NCBI GenBank assembly: GCA_001586965.3
Contig: LUCW03000389.1
Coordinates: forward strand, 72,501 to 100,000
Source: Sphaeroforma sirkka
Lineage: Eukaryota > Opisthokonta > Ichthyosporea > Ichthyophonida
Length of the DNA stretch: 27,500 nt
Direction: 5' to 3'
The notes under the pieces were generated by a model. It had not been told where the DNA came from. It made no database searches and saw only the letters and a list, made by a program, of their open reading frames with translations. Both the position numbers and the translations under genes were made by a program. This document shows positions 15,064 through 27,500 of the stretch, piece after piece. The number at the start of each line of letters is the position of its first letter. Position 1 is the stretch's first letter.

Positions 15064-16406
15064 AAAATAGTGCCATAACTTTTTCTTCATTTATGAAAAC
15101 TGCTTGAAAGATACGTTCATCTCCTTTGGTATGGATTTTATTGAACATTTTCTCATAATCTTGCTCTAGTGCACACATATGGTACTGTCAGTGCTTAACT
15201 TGGACGTCCGGTAAGTCCTTGCAATCCTCTTTGTGCCAACCGTTAGTACCCTTGCAAGTAGCACACTCTTTTATATAGTGTCCAAAATCTGGCTTGCCTG
15301 GTGCACACTTAACAGGGTCGTGTCTACCATTCCACTTGCCATTACGTTTTGTGAGGTTGTAACCACACTTCTTGCAAGGCGCTCTCACCTTCTTTTCACC
15401 TTTCGGTTCGGTAGTAGTAGAGCCAGTACCCCCTCCAGTAGTAGTGCGAGGTTTCTTAGTACTACACGCAGTATTAGTCTCTACTGCGTTTCGCTTAGTG
15501 GGCTGGGTGTAGCTCGTGGTACTAAGTACTCTAGCAGAGGAATTGGTATGCTTGTGAACTATCTTCTCAAAGACAGACCAAGGCATAGATCGCAAATCAC
15601 CATAGGCGATGATGTCATCATTGACTTTCTTAAAGAGGTTAGCTCCCAGAGTCTCCATCATCTGACAAATTAATAAATATTCGTCAGTATAGGTACGACC
15701 ACCCATCCGAGTATTCATATGTGTCATATGAGCTAGAGCACCTCGAATAGTGGTATCGTTCGCAAAGAACTTGCGAGACTCTAGAAGTTCACGGTCACGT
15801 GCATCTTCAAAAAAAGGTGTTAAGTATATTATCACGCAACTGGTGCCAGGGTAGGGCTTTCCAGTTGGGCTCATGAGCCTTCAAGATAGTTCGCCATTCA
15901 CCTGGCTCACAGAAATGAATAAAGGCATTCATCATCTGCTTATCCCTAAGGCTGACAGACTCCTTAAGTTGGTCGAAGGCCTTCAGTGTCTCCACTGTAC
16001 TCTCATTAGTAGAGAAATCGACCTCAGCCTGCGCGTTACCTAGCTGCTTTATAAAGCTTGGTTCTAAGTGTTCACGAGGCTCATGCTCAGTGCTACGGGC
16101 TGCTAGTGCCAAGATGGTGTCTATTTCCTTTCTCTTGTTATCGATTAGATAGCGAATGTTATCTGCTTTCCTATCGTCAAGGTCAGAGTCATTCAATAGA
16201 CGGTCCTCAAGGACTTGCATACCAGAGCGTAATAGCCTGAGACGAGTATGTCTGGTTCTCACTTCCTCATCCTCAGGATTAGAGCGGGAACTCTCTAACG
16301 AGGTACTGGTGTAGTGATTGCCAAAATCGTGATTACCAGGGTTAGTTGGCAAATGAGGGTCGATATTACGAGGATGGTAAGCCTCATCGAGTTCCATACG
16401 ATCATA
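15064..16406 (-). repeat. Internal tandem duplication, copy 2 (contiguous with gag N-terminus)
   Basis: The copy joined to the upstream part of gag. Its downstream end runs from the zinc-knuckle region through TGA into the first 38 residues of protease, then jumps to gag (ALF then YDRMELDEAY) at about 15063. That jump shows the repeat is tandem and was created inside one element. Confidence 0.92.
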
Positions 16407-17226
16407 TCCTCTGACAGGGTTAGGTTTGTCAAGAGGATGGTCAATGGTAGCATCAGAGCTATAGAGATTAAATTTTGAAATATTTTTCTCTCGCCAGTGG
16501 TAACTGGCTTAGTAGTAAACATACTGGCTGGTAAACCAGTAGGTCTCGGGTTCGAAACTGGGCCCGAATTTTCTTCTTCTTCTTCGGTATAGGAAGAATA
16601 TCAGCCAAGTGGGACACGATAGAGGGGTCCACAACTGCTGCTGCCGCTAGCTCCTTCAAGAACGCTTCAGTGCGGTTCAATTGGCGTCGAGATTGAGAGG
16701 ATCCAACCACTCGTTGTCGAGTTATGGCGTCCTCAGCTTCGGCCCCAAGATTTGAGCTGAATGGAATGGCTTCACCATCGATGACGAAACCGAAATTTTC
16801 GGACAGGTCCAATACTTCATTTTCACTCCGGATTTGTGCTGGAGTGTCCTTTAGATGTGGAGTTATAATGCCCCCGACATTCGTATCCACGAATTTTCCA
16901 GCCTTTCGACGTTTATCCCCAATATTTGACAAAACGTGGTCGGGGGGGGGCAAGCTGGGGTCCTGAGCTTCACTCCTAGGTGATACACGGACGCTGGCGA
17001 GACTTTCCGCGGTAGTAGATACCTCTTCTTCCAAGGCTTTAGGATCCGACGAGTCATCCTCAGAATAATCCTCTGTACCAACCTCAGAATTTGCTTCCCC
17101 AACAGTTTCCTCGGCAGGCTCAACTCCAGACAGGCTAGGTGTTTCCACAGGGACCTCAGGAACCTCGGCAGGCTTTGCAGGCTTAGAGCTAGCGACTCCC
17201 TTGCCTTTAGAAGTACCCTTAGCCAT
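15188..17226 (-). pseudogene. Retrotransposon gag polyprotein, frameshifted
   Basis: Start chosen at ATG 17226 (MAKGTSKGKGVASSKPAKPA), the first Met after the LTR/leader. An acidic, Pro/Ser/Glu-rich N-terminus is followed by IPKKKKKI. Frame one stays open to 16468. The next frame, open from 16508, carries MELDEAYHPRNIDPHLPTNP and a helical capsid-like region (HFCEPGEWRTILKAHEPNWK) to about 15807. A further change at a 7-base run leads to 15874-15188, which ends in two zinc-binding motifs: CKKC...H....C and CATCKGTNGWHKEDC (CX2CX6HX3C). Both changes need one base skipped. Gag forms the particle that holds element RNA. The TGA at 15188-15190 is in frame with the protease that follows. Confidence 0.75.
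16490..16570 (+). other. tRNA-Thr(GGT)-like sequence, antisense to gag, degraded
   Basis: Reads GGCTTAGTAGTAAACAT, then a perfect 5-bp anticodon stem ACTGG/CCAGT around loop CTGGTAA (anticodon GGT), a short variable loop AGGTC, and GGGTTCGAAAC as a T-arm. The D-loop, anticodon arm and TTCGAA are in tRNA order and spacing. The T-stem has a G-G mismatch, the 5' acceptor strand does not pair with CCCGAAT, and the D-stem is imperfect. It is therefore not a functional tRNA gene as it stands. It lies within gag, whose sense strand carries its complement. Confidence 0.45.
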
Positions 17227-17305
17227 AGTATTTGCTGGATAGTAAATCGATGTCAGACAGTCTAGAAGCAGTACACTACTGTAACTACCAAATAACTGAA
17301 TAATA

Positions 17306-19956
<2,651 letters not shown>

Positions 19957-20156
19957 ATGTAAACTGACTTTCGGTTTTTGTCAGAAGTTTTGTGAGTCTC
20001 TTCACGTACGTTCTGCTACAGTAATCGGACAAGTCGAAAGAATATCCAACTAGAATGTAAACCGACTTTCGGTTTTTGTCTGTCAGAAGTTTTGTGAGTC
20101 TCTTCACGTACGTTCTGCTACAGTAATCGGACAAGCCGAAAGAATATCCAACTAGA
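19957..20156. repeat. 98-bp direct tandem duplication
   Basis: 19957-20054 is repeated at 20055-20156 with two substitutions and a 4-bp insertion in the second copy. Read on the minus strand it gives a repeated LVGYSFGLSDYCSRTYVKRL-like peptide, but I see no gene; the peptide repeat follows from the DNA repeat. Confidence 0.92.
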
Positions 20157-22896
20157 AACACATAGCGTACATAAAAACAATTCTTTACCCTTTTACTACG
20201 TAAAATGATACCATCATTCAGATAAATCTTCACAGAGCTTTCATATTTGAGTATTGATATATTATCGGTGTTGTATGTTGTGATATATGTATTTCACGCC
20301 TTCTTTAACAGGCGAGGGTGATGGATTTTGGATATGGAGTAGCAAAAACTGCTAAAATGATACAGCAAGACTACAGGAAGATCATATATTACGTCTTAAC
20401 ATGGTCACTCCGCCATATGTGGGTTCAATGGCAATACCCTTTGAATATATCTCGTAGAGTCGGTTGAATGCAGATATGCCCACCTGTCATTTGCTTGTTT
20501 AAGTTCTATGATATTATTCGCCGCAAATTCAACTGTACGTTATGTTTCTCCTTCCATAGTTAAAATCTGAAGCACACACGATAATTTTTCAACTCAGTGA
20601 AAGTGCACTTTATTTACTTTTGTACTCCGTATTTATACTATTTTTCGTCAAAATTGAACGGCCCTTTCGGCTCGAAAATTTACTTTGCCAAAGAAATCCC
20701 AACGGACGTGCGCGGTCTATTTTTAGATTCCATCTCTAAAAATACAAACACAATTTCTTCAAATACACTTAAACTTCTAAGACTCATAACTCAATGAATA
20801 TTCACTCAAACAACTTGAATAAGGTGTCATATGAAAGGGAAAAACATTTCCTATCAAATGATACCTGCAACAAAATTACACATATAATAGATCAAACACA
20901 ATCGGCGTACGAAACACATTCGTAAACACAACATACAAAAACATACTTAGATAATTGGTTCCTCGATGGACTAGGTCTGAGTCCAACACTTAAACATCAT
21001 TCACCTTTGACAATATGATTTTTCTACAACACTTAGGCCACGGCTACGACAATTGACATCTTTTCTAAAGTGATATTTAAATACTCGCAGGTGGCTTATC
21101 GAGTATCGCCCAATATAGATGCACAGGGTCCCTGAAGAATCAGTTTCCCCAAAATCTTCGACAATTGCTGATTTTAACTTCGTCTCAAACTTGCAGAGGC
21201 CTTACATACCATCGCAGGCCGTGTCACGATATCTACATATATATTTATTATGGATCCATCTCAATAACACGCATATATATTCCACTCCTCTACTACGTGT
21301 ACTCACACGTAAAATCCACGCTAACAATGAAAATAGTTTTCGGTGCCGCTGAAATAGAAGCTGCAACTGCGACAACCCTATTTGAAAAGTTGGTAGAGTA
21401 ACAGCTTGGCTGCATAAATATAAATCATATTGGGACGAAAATTGTCCTTGTGTCGTAAGTGACATTAACTCGGCACCAATACAAGCATTGATTCGTTCGT
21501 GGGGAGGGGGCTTCAAAAGATTGGCGTCGGGCAAGAACTCTATACAAGCATTGGCACGCTTTTAGAACCTACTACCTTCCAAAAAATGCCTTCGAGATTC
21601 ATCACAAAGCGATCTCGAACCCACTTATGAACAGCGACCTTCTAGTGCACCTCGGTCACGTTGCTTGTAGCCCGATTACCATGATCGCGAATTCGGGGTT
21701 GGCATCGATCTTCGTTTGAAAAATTTGGCTGCAAATAAAGTGTCTGCTGGTACCACGAAGCCAGAGTCCTGGAGTATCAGATCAACTTCATGTATCAGTT
21801 GCAGGCAAATTGCCAGCTGCTGAAGATGCGTGTGCTTCGAATATTCTCAGGGTAGATAGATCCGGTTTTTTAAAAGACGATGGAACAAATAGCTTATTTC
21901 AATTCGTAATAAGAATCGAATAGGTCTACCACCTTACGACACCACACCCTGGCAAGTAGTCGTGCCTGTGGAAAGTACCAGCTTTATGCGGCAACGCCAT
22001 TTGAATTCCTAATTGTTAATTATTCTATCCGTCTGGGGTTTTAAGGTTTGAGAGATTGTCCGGACCAGAAACTCATCTGCAATAAGAGCAACACAAATAG
22101 CAATACAGCTTGTTTCTCCTGACAGATTGCGCGTATTCATAGCATATTGCTGCGACTGACTACATTGTTTTCAAGTGGATCAATTCAGTGGGTTTGAGAC
22201 AATGAGTACTCTGGTATCTTTTATTTGCCTCTTTCCTGATCGTGACATTTCTTTTTAGCTTCGTAAATACTAAACGAATCCGCCAATAAAGGAAATATTC
22301 ATAAGTAATGAGGGGGAGATGTCGATTGTCTGCTCGTACAAAGGCGCATAGCTTCTATGCACATATCTACCTTGGGGGGTTATATATTCGGTACGTCTGT
22401 GATAGTCACATATTTGTATTGCCATGAGTGGTAACAATGGGCAGCATATAAGGGCGCTGCTGGTGTTAATATCGCGAAACACGAATCATCAGTTTACGCT
22501 CTTGAACGTACGCTGTATTAGAATCCTCTGTTGTTTATTTCTTCCTTAGTTGGACTGAATCGTCATTCCCCGTCGGCACTTGTGCTATGTTGTGGCTGAT
22601 TACCGTTGCCCTCGTCGGAGGCTTTTAATGCGACTTTCAGAGTTTCTATTTGCTTGATGTCGTACACTATGCCATTCTTAAGCCCCACCATTGTCAGACT
22701 CAACTCGACGGCTAATGCAGATAGCGGTGGAACAGCAAATAGAAGACATGAGCACAACATGAATCATACTTGCAATACACACGATAGATATGACTCAATG
22801 CGTGCTCGATGTGATCCTCCAAACGATATCGAAGCTGCCAGAACCAGGCATACCGCGACAGAGAAACGAAATGGCGGCGGCATGGCGAGGTTGTGT
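20157..22896. other. No convincing gene; a few short unrecognised ORFs
   Basis: Candidates are a plus-strand 66-codon frame at 20597-20797 (KLNGPFGSKIYFAKEIPTDV) and a minus-strand 65-codon frame at 22563-22760. The latter starts with a signal-peptide-like hydrophobic stretch (MLCSCLLFAVPPLSALAVEL). Neither matches a family I know, and neither has clear splice partners. Minus-strand sequence around 21480-21560 twice gives NACI in a near-repeat. This may be eroded coding debris. Confidence 0.35.
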
Positions 22897-25517
22897 ACAA
22901 TAATTTATACGAAAACATGCAAATGCATAATAATTGATACGAAAACATGCAAATACATAAAACTTCATATATGAAAACATGCAAATGCGTAATAATTCAT
23001 ATATGGGAACATGCAAATGCATAATAATTCATATATGGAACATGCAAATGCATAATAATTCATACATGAAAAACATGCAAACGCATAATAATTCATACAC
23101 ACATAAAAACATGCATGCAAATGCATAATAATTCATATATGGAAACTGCATAATAATTCATATATGGAAACATGTACATGGAAACATGCAAACACATAAT
23201 AATTCATACATGAAGACATGCAAATGCAAAATAATTCAAACATGGAAACATGCAAACGTATAATAATTCATAAATGGAAACATGCAAATGCATAATAATT
23301 CATACATGAAAACATGCAAACGCATAATAATTCATATGAACATGCAAATGCATAATAATTCATATATGGAAACATGCAAACGTATAATAATTCATACATG
23401 CAAACATGCAAACACATAATAATTCATACATGAAGACATGCAAATGCATAATAATTCATACAAGAAACCAACATGCAAATGCATTATAATTAAACATGCA
23501 AACGCATAATAATTCATAAAATAATTCAATTCATGGAAACATGCAAATGCATAATAATTCATACATGAAGAAACATGCAAACGCATAATAATTCATGCAT
23601 AATAATTCACATGGAAACATGCATGCAATGCATATGAAAATAATTCATAATGCACATGTGAAACATGCAAACGCATAATAATTCATACATGAAAACATGC
23701 AAATGCATAATAATTCATACATGAAAACATGCAACGCATAACATATGGAAATAATACAAATGCATAATAATTCATGCAAATGAAACATGCATAATAATAA
23801 TAATTCATATATGAAAAAACATGCATGCATATGCAAAATTCATAAATGGAAACATGAACATGCAAATGCATAATAATTCATGAAACATGCAAACGCATAA
23901 TAATTAATAAATGGAAACATGCAAATGTAAAATAATTCATACATGAAACCATGCAAACGCATAATAATTAATAAATGGAAACATGCAAACGCATAATAAT
24001 TCATACATGGAAACATGCAAACACATAATAATTCATACATGAAGACATGCAAAATGCATAATAATTCATACATGAAACATGCAAACGCATAATAATTCAT
24101 ACATGGAAACACATGCAAATGCATAATAATTCATACATGAAACATGCAAATGCATAATAATTCAATGCATGCAAATGCATAATAAATAATGAAAACATAA
24201 ATGCATAATAATTCATACATGAAAACATGCAAACGCATACATGAAAACATGCAAATGCATAATAATTCATGCGAAAATATGCAAATACATCAAAATTCAT
24301 ATGAACATTCAAATGCATAATAATTCATATATGGAAATATGATGCATAAAAATTCATATGAAAAACATGAAAATGCATAATAATTCATATATGGAAACAT
24401 GCAAACGCATAATAATTCATACGAAAATATACAAATGCATAATAATTCATAAAACATGCAAATGCACAATAAATAATTCATACATGAAAACATATGGAAA
24501 ATGCAAATGCATAATAATTCATATAATGAAAACATGCAAATGCATAATAATTCATAATGAAATGCACAAATGCATAAAATTCATATGGAAATTCAAATGC
24601 ATAATAATTCAAACATGACAAATGCATAATAATTCATATATGGAAACATGCAAACGCATAATAATTCATAAAACATGCAAAAATGCATAATAATTCATAT
24701 GATATGCAAATGCATAATAGTTCATAATGGAAAGCATGCATGCATAATGAAAACATGCAATGCATAATAATAATTCATATGAAAAATACAAATGCATAAT
24801 AATTCATATGCATAATAATTCATATATGAAAACATGCAAATGTATAATATTTTGTACGAAAACATACAAATGCATAATAATTCATATATGGAAACATGCA
24901 AATGCATAATAATTCATACATGAAGACATGCAAAATGCATAATAAAACATGCAAACGCATAATAATTCATAAATGGAAACATGCAAATGCATAATAATTC
25001 ATACATGAAAACATGCAAATGCATAATAATTTATATATGGAAACATGCAAACGCATAATAATTCATATATGAAAACATGAAAATGCATAATAATTCAATG
25101 GAAACATGCATGCACAATATTTATGCACGAAAAAACATGCATAAAATTCATAAAATAATGCAAACGCATAAAAATTCATAAATAAACATGCAAACGCATA
25201 ATTCATAAAATGAAACATGTAAATGCATAATAATTCATATATGAAAACATGCAAATGCATAATAATTCATATATGGAAACATGCAAACGTATAAAACATG
25301 CAAATGCTTAATAATTCATAAATGAAAACATTCATAATTCATGAAAACATGAAAATGCATAATTCATTCATGAAAATGCATAATAATTCATATATATGCA
25401 AACGCATAATAATTCATACGAAAATATGCAAATGCATAATAACTCGTACATGAATATATGAAAATGCATCATAAGAAAACATACAAATGCATGATTATTC
25501 ATATGTGAAAACGCAAA
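22897..25517. repeat. 2.6-kb minisatellite, unit about 32 bp with ATGCAAAT octamer
   Basis: Roughly 80 copies of a unit close to AACATGCAAATGCATAATAATTCATATATGG (30-33 bp, with many one- to few-base indels and some truncated units). Two main variants alternate irregularly: AAATGCATAA and AAACGCATAA. Minus-strand frames such as MNYYAFACFHV are translations of the repeat; unit length is not a multiple of three, so a protein is unlikely. Confidence 0.97.
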
Positions 25518-25879
25518 TAGACACAAATCAATTCGATTTTACATGTGCTACATCTTGCTCTCTATGTTGTTCATTGCGATTCCTTCAGTGAAATTGCCGC
25601 AACTATTAACTATAGGGGCGGTAGACAGAGAAGTATAAACACGCATTCGGAATATTGTATACTACACTACTATCTTTTATCACCGCTAAGGTATGTTCGA
25701 CGCCAACCACCCAACTGATTGAGCGACGGATCAAAATAGTTAAATGATGGGCAATACTTACATATTAAAAGTACAGATATACAAACATCTATCAGTCTAA
25801 GATAGATGGCTGAAAACTTTTATACATCAACACCGTCACAACCAGACTCAAGTCAACAGTTATGAATGACATGCTTGTG
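25518..25879. other. Unique spacer, no gene seen
   Basis: Sequence between the minisatellite and the next microsatellite. No credible ORF or RNA gene. Confidence 0.5.
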
Positions 25880-25938
25880 TTATATATATATAAATATAAT
25901 ATGGTTATATATATATATATGTATACACACACACACAA

Positions 25939-25987
<49 letters not shown>

Positions 25988-26011
25988 CATCATATGTATA
26001 CATACACACAC

Positions 26012-26093
<82 letters not shown>
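25880..26093. repeat. Compound (TA)n/(CA)n microsatellite
   Basis: Two similar blocks (GTATAC, CA run, AAA, TA run) follow each other, at about 25920-25985 and 25995-26093. This suggests a duplicated CA-TA module. Confidence 0.93.
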
Positions 26094-26094
<1 letters not shown>

Positions 26095-26197
26095 AATGGT
26101 GGCCGTGTGATTTTGTTCGGTGCTTGCTTAATTAGATGATGGGTAGTCCTTCGTGTGGTGGTACTATCGCGCGCAACACAGACTGGCCAGATGCTAA

Positions 26198-26212
26198 CCC
26201 TAAAACCCTAAA
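26198..26212. repeat. Short telomere-like motif
   Basis: CCCTAAAACCCTAAA, about two units of a TTTAGGG/TTTTAGGG type. Too short to be a telomere; it could be chance or an interstitial relic. Confidence 0.35.
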
Positions 26213-26391
26213 CAACAGCCAGACTATTACACCTTTGATAGTGTACGCTTCTATATTTAGTGCTGGTGAACAGTACAAACATAGCTAAAACCTCTACAAC
26301 CCCCAAACGTCTGCATACCTGTGCGGAAGTCTTTTTGTGCCGTGCGCAATGGGGCGGGCACGAGAAGTCCAAACCATCGAATCGGATCGGC

Positions 26392-26436
26392 CTTATTGAC
26401 ACCGCTCTTATTGACACCGCTCTTGTTGACATCGCT
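26392..26436 (+). repeat. 15-bp repeat, three units
   Basis: CTTATTGACACCGCT twice exactly, then CTTGTTGACATCGCT. Being a multiple of three it gives LIDTA-LIDTA-LVDIA in a 130-codon plus-strand frame (26260-26652) that has no other gene-like feature. Confidence 0.85.
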
Positions 26437-26660
26437 TTGGCTTTGTGTTGTGGGGGGATGCTTGGGTTCATTCTCCTTGTCTTCTTGCGCGTCTATGCTT
26501 TTCTCATCTGTGTGCGTGTCTCCTGTAATGTGCCAATGCCGGGTCAGATTGGTGTCGGTTTAGTGTCCGCTGGTGATCTTCGGCAGTGGTGTAGTGATGA
26601 GAAGTGTCAAACTGGTGTCAATAGATGTCAGCGTAACCCCCGCTACAGTTGAAGTATCGT

Positions 26661-27500
26661 CCCCACTGCGCGGTGGCATGCTGATGTGCGTGTGCTGCCC
26701 CAAAGTACCGCGCTTTACAGCCACAACACTACACTGAGGTGTCCAAGTATGTCTAAAATATACCAATTACACCTCACACACAGACCCACCTGTTTCATTT
26801 GAACTGCCAGTGCTACTGCGCAGTAGCGTGTTGATGTGCGTGTGCTGCCCCAGAGTGACTTACTACACAGCTATAACACTTCCCTGAGGTGTCCATATAT
26901 GTCTATAACATATTAGCTACATATGTCTATGACATATTAGCTACACCCCACACACAGACCCACCTGATTCATTCGAATTGTCAGTGCTACTGCGCAGTAG
27001 CGTGTTGATGTGCGTGTGCTGTCCGAGAGTGCCATACTATACAGCTATAACACTTCACTGAGGTGTCCATATATGTCTATAACATATTAGCTACACCCCA
27101 CACACAGACCCACCTGATTCATTCGAATTGTCAGTGCTATTGCGCAGTAGCGTGTTGATGTGCGTGTGCTGTCCGAGAGTGCCATACTATACAGCTATAA
27201 CACTTCACTGAGGTGTCCATATATGTCTAAAATATACCAATTACACCCCACACACAGACCCACCTGTTTCATTTGAACTGCCAGTGCTACTGCGCAGTGG
27301 CGTGTTGATGTGCGTGTGCTGCCCCAGAGTGACTTACTACACAGCTATAACACTTCACTGAGGTGTCCATATATGTCTATAACATATTAGCTACATATGT
27401 CTATGACATATTAGCTACACCCCACACACAGACCCACTTGATTTATTCGAATTGTCAGTGCTACTGCGCAGTAGCGTGTTGATGTGCGTGTGCTGTCCGA
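26661..27500. repeat. Satellite with 150/174-bp monomers, running off the window
   Basis: Monomers begin near 26661 (diverged), 26811, 26985, 27135, 27285 and 27459 (cut by the window end), giving lengths 150, 174, 150, 150, 174. The 24-bp difference is an internal duplication of ATATGTCTATRACATATTAGCTAC. Units 474 bp apart (26811/27285 and 26985/27459) are closest, so the array has a 174+150+150 higher-order period. Several monomers carry the perfect 16-bp palindrome GCTACTGCGCAGTAGC (26812-26827, 26986-27001, 27460-27475). Confidence 0.95.

Noticed and set aside
15233..15673. 146-codon plus-strand ORF in the gag region (and its counterpart at 13979-14170)
   Set aside because: It is antisense to the zinc-knuckle and capsid parts of gag, which have clear family features on the minus strand.
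22795..25260. Series of minus-strand ORFs with MNYYAFACF repeats
   Set aside because: They follow from the 32-bp minisatellite. Frames break at each indel, and unit length is not a multiple of three.
22897..25517. CRISPR-like array
   Set aside because: Units are contiguous and all similar, with no unique spacers; the context is eukaryotic.
26198..26212. Telomere or chromosome end
   Set aside because: Only about two units are present and sequence continues for 1.3 kb beyond, so it is at most an interstitial relic.
26260..26652. 130-codon plus-strand ORF as a gene
   Set aside because: It contains the 15-bp repeat and a hydrophobic stretch but no recognisable domain. An overlapping frame is equally open and it abuts satellite DNA.

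Overview
This is a eukaryotic nuclear window. Spliced exons with GT-AG introns, long (TA)n tracts, an LTR retrotransposon, minisatellites and satellites all point that way, and nothing looks prokaryotic. The only conserved host gene I recognise is a 6-phosphofructo-2-kinase/fructose-2,6-bisphosphatase (PFKFB) with introns of about 0.5-1.2 kb. My best guess for the organism is a unicellular opisthokont relative of animals, such as an ichthyosporean. That guess rests on gene style and repeat load, not on any marker, and is weak.

Layout. (1) 55-3774, + strand: five C-terminal exons of PFKFB, ending in a TAG stop. Every fully contained intron holds a (TA)n tract, and two introns carry decayed copies of the adjacent exon border. 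(2) 3775-8878: no intact gene. Scattered minus-strand ankyrin-like fragments in different frames suggest a dead ankyrin-repeat gene, and there is one possible plus-strand exon near 8.5 kb. (3) 8904-17901, minus strand: a complete 9.0-kb LTR retrotransposon of the Ty3/gypsy class (RT-RNase H-integrase order, GPY/F module, chromodomain-like C-terminus). It has 595/596-bp TG...CA LTRs and sits inside a (TA)n microsatellite. It is broken by in-frame stops, single-base homopolymer indels and a 1.34-kb internal tandem duplication of gag. It carries a DIRS-type methyltransferase-like segment between RNase H and integrase, and a tRNA-like sequence antisense within gag. (4) 18235-22896: no convincing gene, one 98-bp tandem duplication. 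(5) 22897-25517: a 2.6-kb minisatellite of about 32-bp units, each with an ATGCAAAT octamer. (6) 25880-26093: compound (TA)/(CA) microsatellite. (7) 26198-26212: a two-unit telomere-like motif. (8) 26661 to the window end: a satellite with 150/174-bp monomers in a 474-bp higher-order unit.

The most unusual content is the retrotransposon's domain architecture and its internal duplication, the exon-border relics in the PFKFB introns, and the two satellite arrays. I see no multi-gene host system or operon-like arrangement.
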